NCBI RefSeq assembly: GCF_011397635.1
Contig: NC_064754.1
Coordinates: 35,208,043 to 35,272,042, forward strand
DNA from: Epinephelus fuscoguttatus
Lineage: Eukaryota; Chordata; Actinopteri; Perciformes; Serranidae
Length of the DNA stretch: 64,000 nucleotides
Direction: 5' to 3'
Below, one piece after another: positions 12,301 to 40,717 of the stretch. Each line of letters begins with the position of its first letter. Within the stretch, counting starts at the first letter, position 1. The position numbers and the translations under genes are program-made. The notes beneath the pieces were generated by a model. It was not told where the DNA came from. It worked only from the letters and a program-made list of their open reading frames with translations, and did no database searches.

Positions 12301-14110
12301 TAAAGAGAGGATCCTCAGAGAAAGCGAAGAGCGCCAAAAGAGGATTCAAGCTGAGTTTGAACTCAAAGAGATTCGACTGCGCATCACACAGCTGGAAAAT
12401 GCCCCACCTCCTGTTGAGGAAAGTATTATTGTCGAGGAGGTACTGAAGGTTGAGAGAGACCCAAAACTGGAGAGGCTGACAAGCAATGTTCGGTCAGACA
12501 TGGACAAGGAAACCAGCGATATTCTGCGTATCCAAAGAGACATCCGTAACATCACTCTGAAGCTTGAGATCCTGCAGAAGGAGAAGACTAGTGAGAGGAC
12601 AGTGTACAAAGAGGTTGTCCGTGTTGAGAAAGACCAGGCTGTTGAAGCCGAGAGGGATCGCCTGAGGGAACAGGTGTCGCAGAGTAAATTTGCCAGACAG
12701 GACTTGGAAGATGAAATCAGACGTCTCAATGATAAAATCAACCTCCTGAAGGGCAGCAAATCCAGCTCTTCAAGAGAGGAGGCTACCCTCAATTCAACCA
12801 TAGATAACTTGCAGAGGGAGAGGGACAACCTCACTCGGGAGCTCAGGACACTCGAGGCCACAAGACATGACATCAGCCTGACTTACCAGCAGCAGACCAA
12901 GCTAGTGAGTGAGAGAACACATATGAGCAGGCAGAGGAGCCTTAAGATGGAGTCTGACGTTCAACGTCTGGAGAGGGAGATCCTGGAAGAAAAAGACAAG
13001 ATCCATCAGCGCGACAGCACCCTCAGGGATCTTGTGCTGAACCTGCAAAAAGAGGAGCATGCAGAGACAAGGACCAAAGAGACCAATGTCTCCACCAAAA
13101 TCACCATTCTGGATCCAGATACAGGCAAAGACATGTCCCCTTATGATGCCCTCCTGCAGGGCCTGATTGATCGTCAACAGTACATTCATCTGCAGGAGCT
13201 GGAGTGTGACTGGGAGGAGATCACTTCCTTAGGGCCTGATGGGGAGACATCTCTACTGCAGGATCGCAAGAGTGGAAAGCAGTACTCGATTAAAGATGCC
13301 CTGAAGGAAGGCCGGCTGACAGAGTATGATGTACAACAGTACAAAAAAGGCAAGATTCCCATCTCAGAGTTTGCCTTGCTGGTTGCCGGTGAGAATAAGA
13401 AGCAACCCAAGTTCAACTCACTCATCCCAAAGACCACTACAGCAGTTAACGCAGCCCCCTCAGACCCCTCCAAAGAAGTCAACCCAGTTGCTGGAGTAAT
13501 AGATACAAACACTGACACCTGCTATACAATACGCAGCGCCACCCTGCGTAAACTGATTGACCCCACCACTGCCCAAAAACTTCTTGAGGCTCAGGCATCA
13601 ACAGGTGGTGTCATTGACATCAGCAATGGTCAGAGATACACAGTTCACAAGGCAGCATCCAGAGGCCTCATTGACGAAAGTCATCTCCAAAGGCTACTCA
13701 ATGCACAAAAGGCCTTTACTGGTGTTGAAGATCCCATGACCAGAGAGTGTTTGTCTGTGGGAGAAGCTGTTCAGAAAGGCTGGATGCCAAAGGAAACTGC
13801 CATGCGCTACATGGAGGCACAGCATCTGACAGGAGGACTGGTCAATCCTGTTACTGGCCGCAGAGTTAACGTCTTTGATGCCCTTGGGTCCAAAATGATC
13901 GACAGTGGAATGATGAGGGAGCTGCAGGCCGAGACAACCTACACCAAGGATATTGTTGACCCAATCACAAAGGAGAAGATCAGCTACAAACAAGCTCTGG
14001 ATCGCTGTAAGAAAGACCCAGTGTCAGGCTTACCAATGCTACCCGCCTCCTCCAAAGAATCTGGTTACACTCCAACGTACAACTCAACTAATAGATATGC
14101 AAGATTCTAG
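339..14110 (+). CDS. evpl: Envoplakin, 5'-truncated by window edge (19 exons visible)
   Basis: Envoplakin is a plakin cytolinker of desmosomes and the cornified envelope that links intermediate filaments to the cell cortex, usually with periplakin. Exons read from splice signals and frame: 339-462, 2447-2578, 2748-2789, 3187-3348, 3474-3581, 3745-3840, 4006-4116, 5807-5953, 6118-6269, 6367-6464, 6631-6803, 7770-7939, 8215-8353, 8471-8664, 9380-9530, 9643-9726, 10290-10397, 10489-10581, 10715-14110. All phases join, giving about 1,892 residues, against about 2,033 recalled for human EVPL, so roughly the first 100-140 residues lie upstream. Spectrin-like helices come first (motifs AELEKQVAAHNILHKEIEAY and WQKFLNLCICQE). 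An atypical SH3 spans exons 8-9 (SLCDWETDK, then VCFQIPPPDPEA). The rod, linker and plakin repeats follow. The C-terminal plakin repeats argue against periplakin, which lacks them. I cannot assign the a or b teleost paralogue. Confidence 0.95.
632..821. mobile_element. hAT-type MITE in evpl intron
   Basis: A 190 bp element with inverted ends (CCAGTGGTGTAGTGG at the left; CCACCACTACACTAC at the right) is flanked by a perfect 8 bp duplication, acatagct, at 624-631 and 822-829. Eight-base target duplication and CAGNGGTG-like ends point to the hAT superfamily. It has no coding capacity. Confidence 0.8.
4549..4710. mobile_element. Small TA-flanked MITE in evpl intron 7
   Basis: The left end CACTGTAAAAC and the right end TTTACAGTG form an inverted repeat, each bounded by TA (4547-4548 and 4711-4712). 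This is the pattern of a Tc1/mariner-type non-autonomous element. The interior, about 160 bp, is AT-rich and non-coding. Confidence 0.55.
7310..7710. mobile_element. hAT-type MITE, TAGGCTTGGG family, copy 1
   Basis: A 401 bp element starts TAGGCTTGGGTGGTATC and ends GATACCGCCCAAGCCTA, an inverted repeat with one mismatch. It is flanked by a perfect 8 bp duplication, gatgacac (7302-7309 and 7711-7718). It lies in evpl intron 11. Its interior shares stretches such as ctggtttggttgaaataaac with the copy at 30824. Confidence 0.9.
10715..14110 (+). CDS. evpl: evpl terminal exon: coiled-coil rod, linker and plakin repeat domain
   Basis: This single 3,396 bp exon encodes the last 1,131 residues of envoplakin and ends at the TAG at 14108-14110. 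The first 790 or so residues are highly charged heptad coiled coil, which in this family drives dimerisation with periplakin. Within it the motif (E)VxxxE(R/K/Q)DP recurs, with its Asp codons at 10940, 11120, 11300, 11480, 11654, 11834 (Ser here), 12014, 12188, 12458 and 12632. The conserved linker follows from about 13090 (ILDPDTGKDMSPYDALLQG, LQELECDWEE). The plakin repeats run from about 13485 to 14050 (e.g. LIDPTTAQKLLEAQASTGG, AVQKGWMPKETAMRYMEAQ, GLVNPVTGRRVNVFDAL), the region expected to bind intermediate filaments. One uninterrupted terminal exon for rod plus tail is the usual plakin arrangement. Confidence 0.95.
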   Translation, partial: NEEKVQLVAQQQVQLESQQRSSFELNSLLKDLDEEKDRKTRAEIEMRTFKDRLMSLKNRRGVERIEEKEVLEYFRDPKLESDLVDLQRKLQEELLKRSTTHTEIEVINKKITTMEDTLKNTPPKLVTREVTEYERDPQLDVDAAKTRDEIARMKDEIRVRDGEHIQMRTEVTILQQKRPTIKERVVKKEVVKVEQDPEMVKAVRTFETEISEENNKIKLINDSIFQTRGQINAIERLIPNIQPKIITKEVKKIEQDPELINESKRIRTGIEEERIENDSLCRELKELHSRYREVQDWKPKIEVKEIINEIYRIDPNTEMEIMRLRKDIQDTNRQRSDMDRELTEVTTNVNILRSEKPIVEMKEVVKEVVKEERSPENEREIQRLKDQVNYLRTTYDSLQDQVRVLRRDRDEWKAEKSKIETKVVTRDVIKYEADPLLEKEAERLRKNVREEAQLRRSIEEMVFDLQNNYILLERQKPEEKVVVQEVVRLQKDPRQLAVHERLSRSLDEEVMSRRQINLELQQLRTKLEDKERILRESEERQKRIQAEFELKEIRLRITQLENAPPPVEESIIVEEVLKVERDPKLERLTSNVRSDMDKETSDILRIQRDIRNITLKLEILQKEKTSERTVYKEVVRVEKDQAVEAERDRLREQVSQSKFARQDLEDEIRRLNDKINLLKGSKSSSSREEATLNSTIDNLQRERDNLTRELRTLEATRHDISLTYQQQTKLVSERTHMSRQRSLKMESDVQRLEREILEEKDKIHQRDSTLRDLVLNLQKEEHAETRTKETNVSTKITILDPDTGKDMSPYDALLQGLIDRQQYIHLQELECDWEEITSLGPDGETSLLQDRKSGKQYSIKDALKEGRLTEYDVQQYKKGKIPISEFALLVAGENKKQPKFNSLIPKTTTAVNAAPSDPSKEVNPVAGVIDTNTDTCYTIRSATLRKLIDPTTAQKLLEAQASTGGVIDISNGQRYTVHKAASRGLIDESHLQRLLNAQKAFTGVEDPMTRECLSVGEAVQKGWMPKETAMRYMEAQHLTGGLVNPVTGRRVNVFDALGSKMIDSGMMRELQAETTYTKDIVDPITKEKISYKQALDRCKKDPVSGLPMLPASSKESGYTPTYNSTNRYARF

Positions 14111-14640
14111 ATATGTTTACAACATCGTTGGAGTTATCTGTTCTGTGGTGTGCTGTGGTAAAACATGTACTATTAGATTATGGGAAATCCATACATTAAT
14201 TACAATATAGGCTACATTTTGACTCAGGAAAAGTCTTCTACTGCAAAGCTTTCTATCTAGCCAAAGTGACTGCTGCTGTGTTGCCTTTGTTTACCAAACA
14301 TGTCTGATGTGGGCAGATTTATTTTTGATTTAATTTAAAAGCAGAGAATATAAATGCAGTTTATCTTTGATATTATTGTGTTATTAAGGATACTGGGACA
14401 TGGTGCAATGCTTTTACAAAGATTGATTTGACTCTGTAATACTCATGGGCTATCCTTGACACTGTTGACTTTAAATTCAATCTTGTTTGATACTTTATGA
14501 AGAAACTAATATCAATAAATTTAAATTATAACAGTTAAAGAGCATGGACTTCATTATTTCACTTTCACTTTCAGTGCTTTGTGTAGTCTTTATAAATAAA
14601 ATGGTTTTCAATGTTTAATTTCAAGAATAAAATACCACAT
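14111..14640 (+). other. evpl 3' UTR with poly(A) signals
   Basis: AT-rich sequence directly after the evpl stop codon. AATAAA hexamers occur at 14514-14519 and 14595-14600, and another overlaps 14626-14631, so the transcript probably ends between about 14540 and 14660. No coding signal is visible on either strand. Confidence 0.6.
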
Positions 14641-16129
14641 TCAACCTTATTTTAAGAACCCGGTTAAAACATAAAAAATGGGTGGCTTTTACCACAGCTT
14701 CCCATTTCATGCACCTGAAAGGCACCACATGTGTGCCAGGAGGAAGAGGGTGTGTTCCTCAACTGATCCAAACAGCAAATACTTGGCACCGCTCCATCTA
14801 TACCCCTTTTCCATCAACACGGAATGGGTTCTGTTCCAGTTCCTGCACCTAATTTTGAACCATTCGGAGCATTTCCACCAAAGATAATTTGGTTCAAAAC
14901 CCAAAAGGTTGGTTCACAGCTTGAACCAAAATTTATGGGTTTTTCTTGGTCTGAAAGCAAAAACTGTGATGACATTAGTGAGTGTGTCATATTCTACAGG
15001 TTGGCAAAAGATGAAGTCTTACACATAGTAGTCTAATATATCCTCTTATCATCAGTACTGTAGTTGGCCCATGTTTGGTTTTTTTTACTGTAATGTTTAC
15101 CTCTACTGAGCATTGTACAACATCCTCCACTGACGATACATCTTGGATTACAATGGTTACGCTCAAAACTGGTGGAAACGCACCATGAACCCTGAACAGA
15201 ACCGAATCACGAACCGGAGATAATGTAGTGGAAAAGAGGTACCATTGTACACAAGCAGACTGGTTGCAAATATAACCCATTTAGAACTTAATGTAATTTC
15301 AAGGATGCATTTACTCATTAATACAGTGGGTCCCAACCTTGAGGTCTGGACCACCAAAGGGATGCCAGAATAAATCTGATGAAAAGGTTAGAAAAAAACT
15401 TCTTATCCTTTTTTTTTTTCTTTTTTTTTTGAGGTAGCACATACTTTCACCTCTTTAGGCCTCTTAAACTCCTTCACATGAAAATGTAAAGAAGGTAAAA
15501 ATTACAACCACACTAGGGCTGCAGTTAATTTTATTATCATCTACCAACTGGTCTACGAAATATGAGAAAATAATGAAAAATGACTGGTACAATTTCCCAA
15601 AGTGCTAACATTGCTTTTTTTTTTTTTCCAACAGTCTAAAACCATGCCATCATGGTAAAGAAAGAAAAGCAGCAAAAAGAAGCTGGAATCAGAAAACATA
15701 GTATAAGGCATTTTTGCAAGAAAAACAACAGTGACAACTAATCAGCTCTAAAAAACTGTTCCTTGCTGATCATATGGACTAATCAATAAATAGACTAATC
15801 ACTACTGATCTACTAGTAATAGTCCACATTAAGGCCATACTGGTCTGAGAGACATGGATAAAAAATAAGCACCATTCATAAGTAATGTACTCATACCATC
15901 ACTACTACTCATATCATTTAATCTGTTCATTTGAGGCTTTAATTTTCAAATGGCAAACCCCAGGACTAATAAACTGTACCGGTCAGTGGTATACAAGACA
16001 GTCATACTAACTTTTAAATGTTTTAGTTTAACAATGCTTCAGTGCACTTTGGCAGACCGCTCCAGAGGCGGCGCTGTAGTCCTGATAGTCAACAAGCACC
16101 CTGGGAAACTTGATGAACAGAGACCCTGA
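14641..16129. other. evpl-ten1 intergenic DNA, repeat-derived, no gene seen
   Basis: The two genes are convergent here, about 2 kb apart. The segment 14801-15241 has short inverted ends (TACCCCTTTTCCA at the left, the complement of TACCTCTTTTCCA at the right) and looks like an old MITE. At 15324 the sequence CAGTGGGTCCCAACCTTGAG resembles the 5' end of a Charlie-like hAT element, but I could not find its partner. Poly-T tracts lie at 15409-15431 and 15616-15629. No exon of a cdk3-like kinase is recognisable. Confidence 0.5.
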
Positions 16130-19100
16130 TCAGGTTGCACTTGCAGCATCACCCTGTTTGCTCTCCCTCTCCCTGAAGAAGCTCCTTTGCTCATTGATGG
16201 CTTTCTGAAGAAGGGCAACGTTTACACCATCAACGCAGTTCAGCACACGGGCACGGACCATCACACCAACACCTGTAAGACAAGAGGATGCAGATGAAGG
16301 CGGGTGATTGCGGCAAAGAGTGCTGGATGTATTTAAATAAGCCCGGTGATGAAGATTTAATAAAATCTCTGAGAGTGAAATTTAAACACAGTTAAATGAA
16401 CATGGTATTTAAAGAGTTTTAAAGAGTTGTGACTTCCAGGTTCTATTTCAACCACCAAAAATTAATAGGCAGATAGATGTTTAATACTATGGGCCAGAAG
16501 CAGGAAACAATATACGAACAAAGTTTCTCTTAGTTTTGTTCGTATCCATGATTTGTTCTTCTTTTGTTGGCACCCATTGATTTTTGGGATTCCTCAACAA
16601 TTTCTCTCTTTTTTTTTTTTTTTTTTGGTCGTCTCTGAGGTAAGGGAAACTTTACGAGTTGTCAGGAACACTCTTACCAAAATAAGACAAAACATCTAGT
16701 TTTCAAAGTTCATAAATTGTTTGTCAGACTCAAGGAAACATATTTTTTAAATGTAAGGAACATAAAAATGCATGACTATCATATACTCAAATTTAATCTC
16801 ATACCACTTTCTACTTCTACTCCACTACACTTAAGATGGGAATATTGTACTTTTTACTCCATTACAACTATTTGATAACTGTATTTACTAGTTACTTTAC
16901 AAATTTTTACACATAAACCATTTAAATATACACAACTGTAGTGTGTGTCTGTTCCACGTTTTTCTCCTCACTGACTTGGTCAATCCATGTGAAATTTGGC
17001 ACAGTGGTAGAGGGTCATTAGACGATGCAAATGAAGCAATATTACATCAATTGGCCAAAGGGGGGCGCTATAGCAACCGATTGAAATTGCAAACTTTGAA
17101 TGGACATATCTCATGTCCCATAAGTCGTAGAGACATGAAACTTTGCACAGAGATGCCTCTCCTCATGAGGGACAAATTTGCCTCAAGAACCCATAACTTC
17201 CAGTTATATAGATTTCCACCATTTTGAATTATTTGAAAAACATTTAAAATCGATCTCTTCCTAGGAAGTTTGACCGATCTGCATGAAACTCGGTGAGCAT
17301 AATCTAGGGACCAATATCTAAAGTTCCCTCTTGGCAAGAGTTGGAAAACTTATTAAAACTGAGCTTCTACAAGGCAATGAATATTGCGGAGGGCGTGGCT
17401 CATCACATAAAAGTGTATAACATCTCAAGGGTTTCACCGGTCACCACGCAACTTTGTAGGCATATTCAACACGTAATCTGAGGGGACCCCTCCATTATTG
17501 ACCCCATCAAACAAAATGGGGGCGCTAGAGAGCTAATTTCTTACCTAGGCCTAACTGCCACAGGACAGTGAAGCATGACAGGAAGGATGGGAGAGAGAGA
17601 GGAAGGAAGACATGCAGCAAAGAACGAAGGCCGGATTCCAACCCCCACCGCTGCAACAAGGGCTAGCCGCACCTTTCCCACGTGAACTACCAGTGCACCC
17701 CACTTTTAAGTCAATACAACATATAAACACTTTAACTATCTGCCTTTCAATGTGCTACCTCAACTACTAATGTATAGTTTTAGCCCACTAACTATCCCAC
17801 TATTGGCAATGGTACTACTGTACTACTGTCAATAAATCAATCGTACTATCAAATTCACAAAAACTCTGTTCAGTTGACTATTTAATCTGCAATTTCCTGA
17901 CCTGTATCCCAAACACACACCATGTGAAACTGTACGTGGGCAACTGTGCGCACTCAATGGGTATGGACTAGTTCTAATTATTTTGATTTATTAAATTGAT
18001 TTAAATCTTTCTGCTAATACTAAAATACATCCTGTACTTACATACTTTAACCTCAGTAATATTTCAATGCAGGACTTTTACTAGTACCAAAATATTTTTA
18101 TGGTGTGGTATTATAAGTACTTTTATTTACGTAAAAGATCTGAATACTATCTCCACCGCTGCTGCTGACACTGAATTTACATCTTTATAAATGATTTTGC
18201 CACTGCTGGGTTTTTGGTTTCCGTGTAACACCAGTACTCACACTTTGGAAAATCACATTTACTTTGTTTAAGATAAAGTAACAGTGAGCTGAATTCACTG
18301 CTGCACAATACTTCTTCTTATAGCCTTTTTTTGGTAACATCTGTCCAGTTCTTAGGCATGTGTCTTTGCACACAGCACAACACCTGCCCTTATATGGTGC
18401 TTCGGGGGCGTTACCTGTGCTAACAGATTGCTTATCATCAAGTGGCAGTCTCATTCAGTTCACCAGGGTAAGAGTGGATTTGGATTAAGAACGTTTGCTG
18501 CATCTGGAGTTGATTTCTCGTATTTTTTCTATTAAAAGAAAATTAGGGGAAAATATAAGTAGAAATTTAGGAATGGAATTTAGGCCCAATGTTTGATATC
18601 TTAACCCTGAATCCTGTAACATTTCAATTTAGATGATTTTTTTTTAGGAAACTAAATAGTCCACTCAAAATCTGTTTTTTAAATTACTACTGCAACTGTA
18701 TCTACTTTTAAAAATCAATTAATAAACAAATCATATTCATATGATATACTGTACATTATTTTCACATCTGGTGATATTACTTTCAGATAATATCCAGGCC
18801 TCACATTGGACCCTCACTTTAAATTTGATTAATATGCTAAAAAAAAAATAGTAGAAAGTCAATCAGTACACTTTCAGACTAATCGGAGACTGTCTAACAT
18901 TTGATGCAGCCAAAATGTATATGCATTCAGTGATTTTCTCACATCTTTGTTACTGTGTTACCTCGTGGTCGCTGTTCCTGTAAGATCAACAAAATGCAGC
19001 AGGACATAGTTTTGATGATGTTTTAGGTCTGGTATTTTAAAGGCCCTTTAGGGACAAGCATTGGAAATTAGCAGTAGCTATAAATGCTGTGATACAATGC

Positions 19101-20502
19101 ACTGGATAATTGTTGTGCAATTTTCTACGCATAATTTGTCCCTATCAGATAAATATTAAATGAAATAGTCAGTCAGTTTCTTTTTTGATTAATGTGCGCA
19201 ACCAAGAAAAACAGGAGCTGTTTGAAAAAGTCTTTCCTTACCCTCAGCATTTTCAGTCTCACCCAGGACCATGTACTGGGCCCCAATTATTGGGTTAAAA
19301 GGCTCCACAAACAGGGTATGGATGATGACGTGGTGCTCCTTTGAAGCATGCTGAGCTGAGAGTGTAGCCCTGGACTCCTCAGGCTGGTAGCAGACAAGTC
19401 TGGAAAAAGTGAACAGCAAGGTTTAATGATAAAGTCAGCCCAGACTATACAATTGTATCGTTTAAGGTGTTTTCTCATTTATTCATCTGACTTATATGAT
19501 CATCTTAAACACATGTTGCATTATTACAGATTAAACTACCCAACAATACCTAAAGTAGAAACAGTTAGGTCCAGGATGACCGGCTACCATTAAAACACTG
19601 CTATCATGTTAATGCTATATTAATAATACTCTGATAATATCATGTACAGTAATAATAATCTGATAGTGTCTGCATAAACAGGACTTTCATTTCTATTGAT
19701 TTACTTATGTAGCTTTCATTTTTAATTGTTGTGTATGACAAAGAAAAGCATCAAATTCTCACATTTAGGAAGCATGAAACCAGCAAAAGTTTGGCTTTCT
19801 TTGCTTAGGAAAATAATCTAAAAGATTATTCGATTATCAGAGTAGTTGCTGCTGATCAGCTGATTGATTAATCAACTAATCGTTGCAGACCAGGTTTAAA
19901 ATCTGATGTAGTTCAAAGTACCTAGATTTGTAAAACTTGGACTTGTCTAAGGACTGTTTGGTACCCAGCCTCAGATCTGTGACAGGTTTATTCTATTTGG
20001 GACAACAAAGAAAGGAAAGAAAGTATGATTTCATTGCGTTTCATTTTATTTTTATTTTCTTAATCCATACCTCTGAATCATAAATGACTGTACTTAGACT
20101 TGACAAGCCTGGATTAGACAAACAAGGGGTGGCTGGAGACCGTTTAAAACATAGTTTCAGATTTGTGAATAACTTATTTGTGAAAACAGGGGAAAGGGTG
20201 ATCACGCCACGTTTTCTGTATCCTGACCACATTAGGTAAAATAATGCTAAAAAATGTAGGCCATGGACTGCTACTTCTGACAATGTAAATGTAAACAATC
20301 TCATTAAGCAGAATTGTCTTGTATCAAAATTGCAAACAAAATAGAAATGTTGTTTCCCAGTCAGAGCTCCAAAACTGATGTGAGCCTGTGTGTCGGAAAC
20401 AAACAAAACCCACCTGCCAAACACTCTCACTGATTCTCCTTCCTGCACTGCTCCAGAGTTTACTTCCCAGGGGAAGTGAAAAACTGCAGCAGCGGGAAGC
20501 AT
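16130..20502 (-). CDS. ten1: CST complex subunit TEN1 (complete, 3 exons)
   Basis: TEN1 is the small OB-fold subunit of the CTC1-STN1-TEN1 complex, which binds single-stranded telomeric DNA, limits telomerase and promotes C-strand fill-in. Minus-strand exons: 20502-20414 (ATG at 20502), 19399-19242 and 16272-16130 (TGA at 16132-16130). Donors and acceptors are canonical and phases match (2, then 1), giving 129 residues; human TEN1 is 123 as I recall. Diagnostic stretches are FHFPWEVNSG and VFGRLVCYQP across the first junction, LFVEPFNPIIGAQYMVLGE in exon 2, and MVRARVLNCVDGVNVALLQ followed by AINEQRSFF in exon 3. These align with human YYLPWEVSAG, FGRLCLYD, LVEPFHAQVGSLYIVLGE and VKARVLTCVEGMNLPLLEQ from memory. 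Intron 2 (16273-19241) contains fish repeats. The gene is convergent with evpl and head-to-head with acox1. Confidence 0.93.
16980..17530. repeat. Degenerate tandem repeat, about 148-164 bp period
   Basis: The motif (c)atgaaactttg-g--cat recurs near 16988, 17135, 17283 and 17447, each copy followed by a similar 'agggaca/accaa' segment. The block is bounded by gggggcgcta boxes at about 17060 and 17519. It sits in ten1 intron 2 and looks like a dispersed fish repeat that I cannot classify. Confidence 0.5.
17545..17703 (-). mobile_element. tRNA-derived SINE in ten1 intron 2
   Basis: Read on the minus strand, the element begins ggggtgcactggtagttcacg (A-box-like), has a B-box-like GGTTGGAATCC, then the body motif tttgctgcatgtcttcc followed by a CT-rich stretch. 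The same body occurs in the plus-strand SINE at 23480. It is a degraded member of the same abundant fish SINE type. Confidence 0.6.
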
Positions 20503-20772
20503 CGTGGAAATTAAAATGAGAAGTAGTGGGAAATAAAAAATGAGAAGTAGCAGAACAACGTGAGGTAAATATTGAGGAAGTCAATACCGCGGTGTCACAT
20601 GACTTGTCTCCTCCTCTCCGCACCTTTCTGCGCCTGCGCCAACTGGAGGAGGCCGAGTCAGGAAGACCCTGCTACACCAGGTTAAGAGGTTGCAGGCAGG
20701 AGGAAGGTTATATAAGTCGATTCCCATCATATTTTTTAACTACTAATATTGTTTTCAGTCGGATACAGAACC
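20503..20772. promoter_or_regulatory. Shared head-to-head promoter of ten1 (-) and acox1 (+)
   Basis: Only 270 bp separate the two divergent start codons, so both 5' UTRs and core promoters must sit here or overlap exon 1 of the other gene. Visible motifs are TGCGCCTGCGCC at 20629-20640, close to the NRF-1 palindrome, and TCACATGAC at 20595-20603, an E-box/M-box type core. TTATATAAG at 20708-20716 is placed about right for acox1 transcription if it acts as a TATA box. There is also a possible 78 bp intron in the acox1 leader (20681-20758; donor CAG|gttaag, acceptor gttttcag, with TACTAAT upstream). I see no clear direct-repeat PPAR element. Confidence 0.7.

Positions 20773-40717
<19,945 letters not shown>

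Noticed and set aside
12346-12873. 175-codon antisense frame
   Set aside because: It is the complement of the strongly coding evpl rod exon. Its Ser/Leu-rich composition is the mirror of Glu/Lys/Arg codons.
20041-20502. 153-codon minus-strand frame starting with the ten1 ATG
   Set aside because: Only the first 29 codons plus two bases match TEN1. A donor at 20414/20413 and the perfect phase with 19399 show the rest is intron read-through.
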